This document shows, in pieces, positions 56,337-64,000 of a stretch of 64,000 nt of DNA. The notes under the pieces are model-generated. The model searched no databases, had not been told where the DNA came from, and worked only from the letters and a program-made list of their open reading frames with translations. The stretch lies in the NCBI RefSeq assembly GCF_016863035.1, contig NZ_BOOC01000001.1, positions 404,133-468,132 of the forward strand, read 5' to 3'. The first letter of the stretch is position 1, and each line of letters opens with the position of its first letter. Position numbers and translations under genes: made by a program. This DNA comes from Microbispora corallina (GTDB taxonomy: Bacteria > Actinomycetota > Actinomycetes > Streptosporangiales > Streptosporangiaceae).

Positions 56337-57518
56337 CTACTCGGTCCCCGCGAGGGCCTGGGCGAAGTCGGCCCACAGGTCCTCCGGGTGCTCGATGCCC
56401 ACGGCCACCCTGATCGTGCCCTCGCCGATCCCGGCGGCGGCGAGCCCGGCCGCGTCCACCGACCGGTGCGACGTGGTGGCCGGGTGCAGGATGAGCGTCT
56501 CCACGCCGCCGAGGGAGGGCGCGAGCAGGGCCAGCCGCACGTTGCGCATGAACGCCTCGCCCGCGGCGCGCCCCCCGGCCAGGTCGAAGGAGAAGACACC
56601 CCCGAAGTCGGGCATCAGCTTGCCGGCCAGCTCGTACGACGGGTGGGACGGCAGGCCGGGCCAGTGCACGGCCGTCACGGCGGGGTGCCCGGCGAGCCGC
56701 GTGGCCAGGAGCCGGGTGTTCGCGCAGTGGCGCTCCATCCGCAGCGAGAGCGTCTGCAGGCCGCGCAGCGTGAGCCACGCCGCGAACGGGTCGGCCGTCG
56801 CCCCCAGCTCCAGCGCGTACGACCACACCTTGCGGTGCAGCTCGGCCGAGGCGAAGACGGCGACGCCGCCGATGACGTCGGTGTGCCCGGACAGGTACTT
56901 GGTGGCCGAGTGGACCACGATGTCGGCGCCGTGCTCGATCGGGCGGCACAGGATGGGCGAGGCGAACGTGTTGTCCACCACCGAGACGATCCCGGCCTCG
57001 CGGGCGGCGGCGCACATCCCGGGCAGGTCGGCGACCTGGGTCATCGGGTTGGCGATCGTCTCCAGGTAGAGCAGCCGGGTCGACGGCCGGACGGCGGCGC
57101 GTACGGCGGCCGGGTCCGCCTCCGGCACGTACGTGACCTCGACGCCGAAGCGGGCCGTGAGGTCGGCGAGCATGTGGGCGGTGCCGCCGTAGAGCGCGGC
57201 CTGCGCGATCACGTGGTCTCCCGGCTTGAGCAGGCCGAGGAGCACAGAGTTGATCGCGCCCATGCCCGACCCGGTCGCGACCGCGGCCACGCCGCCCTCC
57301 AGCCCCGCGACCGCCTCCTCCAGCGACCGGACGGTGGGGTTGGAGAGCCGTCCGTAGACGTACGCGCCGTCGGGGCGTCCCATCCCGTCGGCGAAGACCG
57401 CGGGGTCGTCGAAGACGAACCCGGACGTCTGGTAGATCGGCACGGAGATCGGGGTGCTGCCGTTCAGCACCGGCTTCGGCAGGTGGACGACCCGGCTGTC
57501 GGGATGAAGGGAGCTCAT
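56337..57518 (-). CDS. cystathionine gamma-synthase/lyase-type PLP enzyme
   Basis: A 393-residue Cys/Met-metabolism enzyme: STPISVPIYQTSGFVFDDPA, YVYGRLSNPTVRSLEEAVAG, SVVDNTFASPILCRPIEHGA and the PLP Lys in VVHSATKYLSGHTDVIGGVA. Closing GVETLILHPATTSHRSVD. These give gamma-replacement or elimination on homoserine or cystathionine; the sequence does not separate synthase from lyase. ATG 57518 lacks a clear RBS. Convergent with the expansin gene. Confidence 0.92.
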   Translation of the reverse strand: MSSLHPDSRVVHLPKPVLNGSTPISVPIYQTSGFVFDDPAVFADGMGRPDGAYVYGRLSNPTVRSLEEAVAGLEGGVAAVATGSGMGAINSVLLGLLKPGDHVIAQAALYGGTAHMLADLTARFGVEVTYVPEADPAAVRAAVRPSTRLLYLETIANPMTQVADLPGMCAAAREAGIVSVVDNTFASPILCRPIEHGADIVVHSATKYLSGHTDVIGGVAVFASAELHRKVWSYALELGATADPFAAWLTLRGLQTLSLRMERHCANTRLLATRLAGHPAVTAVHWPGLPSHPSYELAGKLMPDFGGVFSFDLAGGRAAGEAFMRNVRLALLAPSLGGVETLILHPATTSHRSVDAAGLAAAGIGEGTIRVAVGIEHPEDLWADFAQALAGTE

Positions 57519-57632
57519 GCCGACCAGAATGACCCAGAAAGTCGGTACTTGTCAGATCTGTCCACGCTTCGGCGATTACGCGGGCAGCGGAGCCGCGACC
57601 GCCGGCGGGCCGCCGTGGCCAGGATGGGGGCC

Positions 57633-58334
57633 ATGGACGTCAGCTTCCTCCTCGTGCACAGCCCGTCGGTCGGTCCCACGACGTGGCGTCCCGTGGCCGA
57701 GGCCCTGCGGGCGCGGGGTCACACGGCCGTCGTGCCGCCCCTGACCGACGTGGCCGCCGGTCCTCCGCCGTACTGGCCGAGGGTGGTGGACGAGGTGGCG
57801 GCGGGCGCCCCGCGCGGGCAGCTCGCGGTCGTCGCGCACAGCAACGCCGGGCTCTTCGTGCCGCTCGTCGTGCAGGCGCTGGCCGGGCAGATCACCGCGT
57901 GCCTGTTCGTCGACGCCGCCCTGCCCCCGCGACGGGAGGGGACGGTCACGGCGGCCGAGCCGGAGTTCCTGCCGTTCCTGCGCTCCCTGGCCGACGAGTC
58001 GGGGGTGCTCCCTCGCTGGACGAGCTGGTGGCCGGAGGAGGACGTCGCGGCGCTGCTGCCCGATCCCCGCGTCCGCGAGGTCGTCGTGGCCGAGCAGCCG
58101 CGCCTGCCGCTGTCGTACTACCTGGAGCCCATCCCCGTGCCTGCCCGCTGGGACCACGTGCGAAGCGGCTACCTGTGGTTCGCCGAGGCGTACGCCGCCC
58201 AGGCCAAGGAGGCCGAGGAGCGCGGATGGCCGGTCAGCCGGATACCCGGCGAGCACCTGCACCAGCTCGTCGCGCCGGAGGCGGTCGCCGACTGGCTGCT
58301 CGCCACGGCCACCGAACACGAACGGCGGCCCTGA
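57633..58334 (+). CDS. alpha/beta hydrolase-like protein
   Basis: A 233-residue protein: MDVSFLLVHSPSVGPTTWRP, RARGHTAVVPPLTDVAAGPP, nucleophile elbow VVAHSNAGLFVPLVVQ (GxSxG degenerate to HSNA), SYYLEPIPVPARWDHVRSGY and final GEHLHQLVAPEAV with catalytic His. A degenerate elbow is seen in some esterases. An in-frame ATG at 57624 gives MGAMDV; 57633 is chosen for GGGGG upstream. Substrate unknown. Confidence 0.8.
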   Translation: MDVSFLLVHSPSVGPTTWRPVAEALRARGHTAVVPPLTDVAAGPPPYWPRVVDEVAAGAPRGQLAVVAHSNAGLFVPLVVQALAGQITACLFVDAALPPRREGTVTAAEPEFLPFLRSLADESGVLPRWTSWWPEEDVAALLPDPRVREVVVAEQPRLPLSYYLEPIPVPARWDHVRSGYLWFAEAYAAQAKEAEERGWPVSRIPGEHLHQLVAPEAVADWLLATATEHERRP

Positions 58335-58354
58335 GGCCCCGGGTGCGAAGTCCC

Positions 58355-58390
58355 GGCCGGGACGGCCACGCCGATGTGGCCGTCCCGGCC
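58355..58390. terminator. bidirectional terminator, 14-bp stem
   Basis: GGCCGGGACGGCCA (58355-58368) and TGGCCGTCCCGGCC (58377-58390) with an 8-base loop, between converging genes ending at 58334 and 58399. Confidence 0.85.
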
Positions 58391-58398
58391 TGTCGTGG

Positions 58399-59694
58399 TC
58401 AGCGCCCGGCGAGGGGCGTGGCGAGCCTGATGATCACCAGGCGACTCGGCACGCCGCTGTCGATCAGCTTGCCGTCGGCGTCGAAGTCGCCGAGGCCGAA
58501 GTCGTTGTCGTTGGCCACGGCGACCGTGCGGCGGTCGAGGACGGCCAGGCCCTCGATCTTGCCGGGCAGCGACGGCACCAGCGCGTTCGGCTCCAGGACC
58601 AGCGACTTGGCCGGCAGCCTGACCTTGGACAGGTCGGTCAGCGCCTCAAGGGAGGGCGTGGTGGCCGGGTCGTCGTACGGGCCGCCGAGCAGGTTGGCCG
58701 CCCGGGTCAGGTCGATCTGGTAGATCCGCGTCACGTTGTCCGTGCGCTCGTCCACCAGCAGGCGGCCGGGGCCCACGTAGGCGAGGCCGGAGATCTTCAT
58801 CTCGCTCTGGTCGCCCTTCACCTTCGGGTCGAAGGCCGTGACGTCCTCGAACTGGTACGCGTACTCGCCCGTGACCACCCGCCGGCGGAGGTCGAACGTG
58901 AGGATCCGCCCGATGCGCGACTTCTTGGCGGTCGTCTTGTCCGGGTTCGCCAGGGGGCTCTGGACGGCGAGGAACAGCGTCCGCTGGTCGGACGAGATCG
59001 CCAGGCCCTCGAACCCGCGGTTCTGCTGACGACTCGCCAGGATCGCGGGCAGCGTCTCACTGACCGGGTAGTCGGCGCCGGTCAGCTTGAGGCCGCGCGG
59101 CACGTACCGCTCCAGCACCCGCCCGGTGCGGGAGACGTGGACGAGCGAGGGGCTGTACTCGTCCACCAGCCAGAAGCCGCCGTCGCGGGTGCGGACCAGG
59201 TCCTCGAGGTCGACCCCGCTCGGGTTGAACTGCAGGAGCGTCCTGCCGTCCCAGGCGTACGGCGCCTCGTCGTGAACCTGCTGGTTAGACAGGCCCGTCA
59301 CCGGCCTGCCCGACGCGCCGACGAGCGGCAGGTACTTCTTGATCTTCGCCGCGCCGTGCTTCACCGAGACCTGGAGGATGGCCGGGGCGAAGTCGGGCAC
59401 CGGGAACGTCCGGCGCTTCTCGCCGTCGACCGTCGGCTGGCCGTTCGGGCCGCGGTCGGTGACCATCCAGAACTCGCCCGGCCTGTCACCGGGGAACAGG
59501 CCGCTGCCGACCCCGCCCAGCTTGACGCCGTGATCGTCGGCGATGGACGGCTGGATCGCCTTGAGGGCGGGGGCGGGGATCGTCACGTCGGTCACGACGG
59601 ACGGCCCCGGAGCGGGGGCGGCGGAGGCCGTGCCGGGGACGGACACGGCGAGCGCGGCGGCGAGCGCCAGGCCGGCGAAGACGGGACGTAGCAC
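58399..59694 (-). CDS. secreted esterase-like/phytase-like protein
   Basis: A 431-residue secreted protein from GTG 59694 (AAAGG upstream). Signal peptide: LRPVFAGLALAAALAVSVPG ending in ASA. The mature domain is a beta-propeller of the 'esterase-like activity of phytase' type: KLGGVGSGLFPGDRPGEFWM, DRGPNGQPTVDGEKRR, DGGFWLVDEYSPSLVHVSRT, NRGFEGLAISSDQRTLFLAV, IEGLAVLDRRTVAVANDNDF. Repeated GxxGL-type blades and Asp/Glu that bind Ca2+ fit. Real substrate uncertain. Confidence 0.88.
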   Translation of the reverse strand: MLRPVFAGLALAAALAVSVPGTASAAPAPGPSVVTDVTIPAPALKAIQPSIADDHGVKLGGVGSGLFPGDRPGEFWMVTDRGPNGQPTVDGEKRRTFPVPDFAPAILQVSVKHGAAKIKKYLPLVGASGRPVTGLSNQQVHDEAPYAWDGRTLLQFNPSGVDLEDLVRTRDGGFWLVDEYSPSLVHVSRTGRVLERYVPRGLKLTGADYPVSETLPAILASRQQNRGFEGLAISSDQRTLFLAVQSPLANPDKTTAKKSRIGRILTFDLRRRVVTGEYAYQFEDVTAFDPKVKGDQSEMKISGLAYVGPGRLLVDERTDNVTRIYQIDLTRAANLLGGPYDDPATTPSLEALTDLSKVRLPAKSLVLEPNALVPSLPGKIEGLAVLDRRTVAVANDNDFGLGDFDADGKLIDSGVPSRLVIIRLATPLAGR

Positions 59695-59780
59695 GTGGGA
59701 CCTTTCAGACAGTGACAACAGCGCCTGAAGGTAATGAACGCCGGCGTCTCCCCGGTGACGATCAGGTGAAGCGGCGGTGC

Positions 59781-60449
59781 CTACACGTCGGTGACCCGGA
59801 TCCCCGCGTGGGCCTTGTACCGGCGGTTGATCGAGATGAGGTTCGCCGTCATCGCCTCGACCTGGTGGGCGTTGCGCAGCCGTCCGGCGTACACGCCACG
59901 GGCGCCGGGGATGCGGGCCGCGAGCGCCTGGACGGTGCCGGTGGCCTCGCGGTCGTCGCCGAGGACGAGCACGTCGAGGTCGATCTCCGCCACGGACGGG
60001 TCGAGCAGCAGCACCGCGGACACGTGGTGGAAGGCCGCGACCACGCGGCTGCCGGTCAGGACGGCGGCCGCCTGCTGGGCCGCGCTGCCCTCCTCCACCG
60101 GCAGGGCGTACGCCCCCTGCTTGTCGAAGCCGAGCGGGTTCACGCAGTCGACCACGATCTTCCCGGCGAGGGGCTCGCGCAACGACTCCAGGAGATCCTT
60201 GTGCCCCTCCCACGGCACCGCGACGATCACGATGTCCGCCTCGGCCGCCACGGCGGCGTTCTCCGCGCCGCGCACGCCGATGCTCTCCGCCGCGTCGCGG
60301 GCCCGTTCCTCGCTGCGCGACCCGATCAGGACGGTGTGGCCGGCCAGCGAGAACCGCCGGGCCAGCCCCTTGCCCTGGTCGCCGGTGCCGCCGAGGATGC
60401 CGATGGACAGTCCCGAGACGTCGGGCAGGTCAGTCGTGTGGTCAGCCAT
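59781..60449 (-). CDS. npdG: NADPH:F420 oxidoreductase
   Basis: A 222-residue enzyme exchanging hydride between NADPH and coenzyme F420. GLSIGILGGTGDQGKGLARR is the dinucleotide-binding loop, HTVLIGSRSEERARDAAESI provides the NADPH 2'-phosphate pocket, and CVNPLGFDKQGAYALPVEEG and HHVSAVLLLDPSV are family-specific. Indicates that the organism makes F420, as actinobacteria do. ATG 60449 has no RBS; may be leaderless. Upstream of the lipase gene in the same direction reading leftwards. Confidence 0.93.
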   Translation of the reverse strand: MADHTTDLPDVSGLSIGILGGTGDQGKGLARRFSLAGHTVLIGSRSEERARDAAESIGVRGAENAAVAAEADIVIVAVPWEGHKDLLESLREPLAGKIVVDCVNPLGFDKQGAYALPVEEGSAAQQAAAVLTGSRVVAAFHHVSAVLLLDPSVAEIDLDVLVLGDDREATGTVQALAARIPGARGVYAGRLRNAHQVEAMTANLISINRRYKAHAGIRVTDV

Positions 60450-60564
60450 GCGAGAGATGATGCCAGCCGGCGACCCGCGTCCGGCCCCCGGGGCGTCCGG
60501 GCGGGGACGTCCCGAGGAGGCCGGAACGGGGTCCGCGGGTACCCGGCGGTCGCCGATCGCGGGG

Positions 60565-61710
60565 TCAGCAGTTGCCGATCGCGGGCAGGCCGAGGAGCCG
60601 CGAGGCCAGCCAGGCCACAGCGAGCGGCCCGCCCTCCACCGCGCCGAGCACGTGGCTGCCGGCCGGCACGCCCGTCCACAGCACGTTCACGCCGCGGGCG
60701 CAGTACTCGTCGCGCAGCGTCCTCCCCACGGCGTACGGGATGATCTCGTCGCCCTTGGCGTGGTACAGGAACATCGGCACGCGGGGGGACGAGGCGCCGA
60801 GGCGGTTCTCCGTGAGGCGCGTCTGCCAGTCGGGGCGGTGCATGACGTCGCTCGTCGTGTAGTCGGACAGGCGGTGGCCCGCGAACTTCGACCGCAGGTC
60901 CGCCACGCAGTCGTCGGCGGCGTCCGCGAACAGCGCCGCCCCCTGCGGGGTCAGGTAGCTCGACAGATGGAGCTCCGGGTAGGCGGCGTCGAAGCCGATG
61001 CCGGCCGCGGCGGCGAGGCCGAAGTCGGCGGTCCCGTCGAGGTGGTCGGCCACGGCCTGCAGGTCGGCCGGCACGCCGCCCGCCGCGACGCCCCTCAGCC
61101 GCAGCTCGGGCGCGTACGACGGCTGGAGCTGCGCCGCCCACGCCGCCGACGAGCCGCCCTGTGAGTAGCCCATGACGAGGACGGGGGCGTCGGAGGACAG
61201 GTTCGCCTCGGGCACGCGCGCCGCCGCCCTGATCGAGTCGAGGACGGCGTGGCCCTGCGACACGCCCGCCATGTACGTGTGCTCCCCGGGCGTCCCCAGC
61301 CCCTCGTAGTCGGTCACCGCCACGGCCCAGCCCTTGAGCAGCATCAGGCTCATGAGCGCGAGCTCGGCCTCGGTGCCGTTCGCCATCGACGCCGACGGCG
61401 CGCACTGGTCGCCCAGCCCGTGAGTGCCCACGGCGTACCCGGCGATCGGCCGCCTGCCCAAATAGGACGACTTGGGCACGAGCAGCGTGCCCGAGACGAT
61501 GTTCGACGCGCCGGTCGCCGAGGTGGACCGGTAGCGCAGGTGCCAGGCGTTCACGGGCACCTCAAGCAGCTTCCCGGGGGCGAGGTAGACCGTGGTCGGC
61601 GTCGACTCGACGACGTCGCCGGCCGTGACCGCCCGTACGGGCCCGCTCAGCGCGGGGAGCAGGAGGAACGCCCCGACAATGGACATGGTGGCGCGAACAC
61701 GGAGGTTCAT
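60565..61710 (-). CDS. secreted lipase (LIP family)
   Basis: A 381-residue secreted hydrolase from ATG 61710 (GGAAGG). Signal peptide: NLRVRATMSIVGAFLLLPAL to VRA. Nucleophile elbow VLVMGYSQGGSSAAWAAQLQ, oxyanion region AVGTHGLGDQCAPSASMAN, acid strand VPMFLYHAKGDEIIPYAVG, catalytic His in PAGSHVLGAVEGG. Cysteines in QCAPS, DDCVAD, EYCARG and the final GNC probably form disulphides. Secretory lipases of this family hydrolyse triacylglycerols. Confidence 0.92.
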   Translation of the reverse strand: MNLRVRATMSIVGAFLLLPALSGPVRAVTAGDVVESTPTTVYLAPGKLLEVPVNAWHLRYRSTSATGASNIVSGTLLVPKSSYLGRRPIAGYAVGTHGLGDQCAPSASMANGTEAELALMSLMLLKGWAVAVTDYEGLGTPGEHTYMAGVSQGHAVLDSIRAAARVPEANLSSDAPVLVMGYSQGGSSAAWAAQLQPSYAPELRLRGVAAGGVPADLQAVADHLDGTADFGLAAAAGIGFDAAYPELHLSSYLTPQGAALFADAADDCVADLRSKFAGHRLSDYTTSDVMHRPDWQTRLTENRLGASSPRVPMFLYHAKGDEIIPYAVGRTLRDEYCARGVNVLWTGVPAGSHVLGAVEGGPLAVAWLASRLLGLPAIGNC

Positions 61711-61841
61711 GAAGCCGCCTTCCGGCAATTGGACCACTTTCCAACGACGGCGCCGTGGGCTGATCGTTACCCCGAGGTAACGATGTGTCAAGAACTCGAT
61801 TGCCGCGACCTCACCCGCCCCTGTCAGGCACCATTGCGGGC

Positions 61842-62420
61842 ATGGACGCCGCATCGGTGAACCTGCTCCGCGAGGCGCTCGCCTCCACGGGATGGCTCGA
61901 ACGCACCCGTGAGCTCGGCCTGGCCCTCAGGACCACCCGCTCCCCCGGAGGGCTGCTCGTGGTCGGCGCCCCGGACGACGAGCCCTGGCATGTGACCGCC
62001 CACCTGGCCGACGAGGCCCGGCTGTCGGGGCTGGCGCAGCTGACCCCCACGCTGGTGCGCTGGTCGCCGCCCCCGGACGCACCCGCCCATCTGCGGGTCG
62101 GGGTCGACCGGCTCAGGGGCGCCGCGCGCGGGGAGACGCTCTTCGTGGTCGCCGAGCGCCGGGCGCCCGCGCCGCTGCTGGAGAGGGTGGACGACGCCCG
62201 GCGTACGGGGGCCACCATCCTCGCCCTCGACGGCGGCGACCCGGAGCTGGAGTCCCTGGCCCACGACGCGATAGCCGTACCGGCGGAGGGGTCGCTGCTG
62301 AGCTTCGACGCGGCGCAGCACCTGGTGAGCAGCGCGGCCGGGGAGATCGGACGGCCCGGCCTGCGCGAGCGCCTCGCCCGCCTCGCCGAGCGCATCACCG
62401 GCCCCCGTGTCAGCGACTGA
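61842..62420 (+). CDS. conserved hypothetical protein (SIS-like alpha/beta)
   Basis: A 192-residue protein: MDAASVNLLREALASTGWLE, LVVGAPDDEPWHVTAHLADE, TLFVVAERRAPAPLLERVDD, TGATILALDGGDPELESLAH and AAGEIGRPGLRERLARLAER. The TILALDGGDPELESLAHD strand-helix resembles the sugar-isomerase (SIS) fold, but the phosphate-binding Ser motifs are not evident. ATG 61842 without strong RBS. Family is common in actinomycetes as an uncharacterised protein (recollection). Confidence in coding is good, function is unknown. Confidence 0.7.
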   Translation: MDAASVNLLREALASTGWLERTRELGLALRTTRSPGGLLVVGAPDDEPWHVTAHLADEARLSGLAQLTPTLVRWSPPPDAPAHLRVGVDRLRGAARGETLFVVAERRAPAPLLERVDDARRTGATILALDGGDPELESLAHDAIAVPAEGSLLSFDAAQHLVSSAAGEIGRPGLRERLARLAERITGPRVSD

Positions 62421-62448
62421 GTCGCGGCTGGACGCGGGGTGCCGGCGG

Positions 62449-63405
62449 TCAGGTCGCCGGGGCCTCGGCGGAGCCGCTGAGCTCGCGCACCCGCCGCGCC
62501 ACACCCTCGGCCGCCTCGCGCAGCATCTCGATCATGACCGCCTGGACGGGGTCGGGCTCTCCCGAGGTCGTACGGCTCACCCGGGTCAGCGCCTCGATCC
62601 GGCGGGACCCCACGCCGTGGATGGCGGTGACCGCCACCTCCCCGGGAGGCACGTCGAGCAGGGCCAGCGAGGGCACGACGGCCACGCCGTGCCCGGCCGC
62701 GACGAGCGCCAGGACAGGCGGGAACTCGGCGAGCACGTGCACCCGGCGCGGCGCGAAACCGTGCAGCTGCGCCAGCCGTTCGAGCGCCTGCCCGCAGGCC
62801 TGGTCGGGGACGCCGGCGACCCACGGCAGGTCCACCAGGTCGGCCACGGTCTCCGGCACGGACGTCCAGCCGGGCGGGGCGACGATGCGGTACTCGTCGT
62901 CGTAGAGCCGGTGGCGGGACATCGACGGCAGCGACGCGGCCGGCTGGCTCATGTCCCGTTCGGTGACGACGAGGTCCACCCCGCCCAGCCTCAGCTCCGT
63001 CACCGCGCCGGGCCCGAACAGCTCGCGGATCACCGGCGTGATCCTCGGATGCCGTACGGCCAGCTCGCGCAGGGCCGGGACGAGCAGGTGGCGGATCACC
63101 GTGGGGAACGCCGCGATCGTGACGGGACCGGAGAGGCGCTCGGTGAAGCGGTTGAGCTCGTGCCTCGCCTCGACGAGCTGTTCCTCGATCCGCTCGGCGT
63201 AGGCGGCGAGGACCCGGCCGGCCGGAGTCAGCGTGACCCGTCGCTGGGAACGGTCGATCAGGGCGAGGCCCACCTCCCGTTCCAGCTGGGCCAGCTGCTG
63301 GGAGACGGCGGACGGCGTCAGGTGCAGCGCCTCGGCGGCCTTCATGACGCCGCCCCTGCGGGACACCTCGTGGAGGATCCGGAGGCGCCGGGGGTCGATC
63401 TCCAT
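62449..63405 (-). CDS. LysR-family regulator
   Basis: A 318-residue regulator. The winged helix: LRILHEVSRRGGVMKAAEAL, TPSAVSQQLAQLEREVGLAL. The effector-binding half (VTIAAFPTVIRHLLVPALRE, VDLVVTERDMSQPAASLPSM) resembles periplasmic-binding folds. It is divergent from the small membrane protein gene at 63509 (104 bp between starts), so it may activate or repress it. Effector not identifiable. Confidence 0.92.
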   Translation of the reverse strand: MEIDPRRLRILHEVSRRGGVMKAAEALHLTPSAVSQQLAQLEREVGLALIDRSQRRVTLTPAGRVLAAYAERIEEQLVEARHELNRFTERLSGPVTIAAFPTVIRHLLVPALRELAVRHPRITPVIRELFGPGAVTELRLGGVDLVVTERDMSQPAASLPSMSRHRLYDDEYRIVAPPGWTSVPETVADLVDLPWVAGVPDQACGQALERLAQLHGFAPRRVHVLAEFPPVLALVAAGHGVAVVPSLALLDVPPGEVAVTAIHGVGSRRIEALTRVSRTTSGEPDPVQAVMIEMLREAAEGVARRVRELSGSAEAPAT

Positions 63406-63508
63406 ACAGCTGAGCTTACGCTGGACTTAAGAAAGCTTCACTTGCCCTTCATCCCTCACAGGCGGGATCATCGGATCATGATTTCCCCTGCCGGCGGTGA
63501 GTAGCCGC

Positions 63509-63967
63509 ATGTCCACGTTCGTCACGATCATCGGAACCATCGGGGCCGTCGTTCTCCTGTACGGCTACGCCATGGTGTCGGCCGGCAGGATGTCCGGGGA
63601 CGGGCTCACCTACCAGGTGCTCAACTTCGCCGGGGCGGCCACGCTCATGGTCAACAGCGCCTACCACGCGGCCTGGCCGTCGGCGATCCTCAACATGGTG
63701 TGGAGCGGCATCGGCGTCGTGACGCTGAGCCGCCTGGTCGCCCGGCAGGCGTCGCGGCGCTCCGGCCGGGCCGCCGGGCCTGCCGGGGTGGAGGGGGACA
63801 CGACGCCGGAACCGTTCGACGCCGGCCCGTTCGCGACCGAGCCCGCGAACGGCGGCACGGTGCGCATGAGCCTCAAGCCCCTGGAGCCCGGGCCCGCCGT
63901 TGCCGCGCACGGCGACGCCGCCGACACGACGGCCCTCGCCTGCACCGCCGGCCCGGACCGGGGATAG
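63509..63967 (+). CDS. CBU_0592-like small membrane protein
   Basis: A 152-residue membrane protein. Residues 1-80 form three helices with VVLLYGYAMVSAGRMSGDGL, TYQVLNFAGAATLMVNSAYH and AAWPSAILNMVWSGIGVVTL, the CBU_0592-type layout. The remaining 70 residues are a disordered, acidic/Pro-rich cytoplasmic tail. ATG 63509 has GGTGAG upstream; a GTG at 63497 is an alternative. Divergent from the LysR gene, probably under its control. Transport role is only suggested. Confidence 0.75.
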   Translation: MSTFVTIIGTIGAVVLLYGYAMVSAGRMSGDGLTYQVLNFAGAATLMVNSAYHAAWPSAILNMVWSGIGVVTLSRLVARQASRRSGRAAGPAGVEGDTTPEPFDAGPFATEPANGGTVRMSLKPLEPGPAVAAHGDAADTTALACTAGPDRG

Positions 63968-64000
63968 GCCCGGAGCGGCGGCAAGTCAGCCCGGGACACG

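Overview
The window is high-GC actinobacterial DNA (frequent GTG and some TTG starts, strong G/C bias at third codon positions, many GTACGG words). The order of the core genes (glnA, glnE, a glnA2-type glutamine synthetase, NAD+ synthase, panB) follows the Streptomyces-type chromosome core. Codon style and gene content suggest a Streptosporangiales-like actinomycete, but the genus cannot be fixed from sequence alone.

Layout. 1-3054: end of an RDD membrane protein, a membrane-anchored protein and glnA behind a four-element GlnR box. 3080-7330: a decayed island with tyrosine-recombinase, IS30 and IS3 scraps, a twice-frameshifted membrane gene, a tRNA-Gly 3' half, a PIN-type toxin-antitoxin pair bounded by 20-bp copies of that tRNA sequence, a truncated S66 peptidase copy and an intact ABM-globin fusion. 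7335-13059: a frameshifted RibD-like reductase, then an MFS pump / DGPF protein / ECF42 sigma factor operon and a double kinase-fold protein. 13114-22800: small enzymes, acetyltransferases, an orphan histidine kinase and a large repeat-bearing membrane protein with its neighbour. 23173-25062: an ECF sigma factor fused to a zinc anti-sigma-like motif, one membrane helix and an extracellular glycoside hydrolase. 25250-32967: glnE, a glutamine amidotransferase, hydrolases and a TetR/SDR pair with twin operators.

33000-37440 is a second island (S66 peptidase, VOC protein, IS5 scrap, SDR/XRE pair, TPR and integrase scraps). It ends exactly at the stop codon of glnA2 and is bounded by a 16-bp repeat of the glnA2 3' end. 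37440-47169 holds glnA2 and two paralogous histidine kinases that bracket an ArsR/MFS pair, followed by an unusual SARP-plus-receiver regulator. 47361-63967 is mostly housekeeping and transport: nadE (leaderless promoter), TetR-controlled pump, panB, PLP enzymes, an expansin-like secreted protein, a phytase-like esterase, an F420 reductase, a secreted lipase, a LysR regulator and a small membrane protein.

How genes work together. GlnA, GlnE and GlnA2 form the nitrogen-assimilation core; GlnA keeps the adenylylation tyrosine that GlnE acts on, while GlnA2 lacks it. Two islands have landed next to these glutamine-synthetase genes, and both carry remnants of tyrosine integrases and related S66 peptidase sequences. 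The most unusual signalling proteins are the sigma/zinc-motif/TM/glycoside hydrolase chimera and the SARP/receiver/HTH chimera beside the two kinases.
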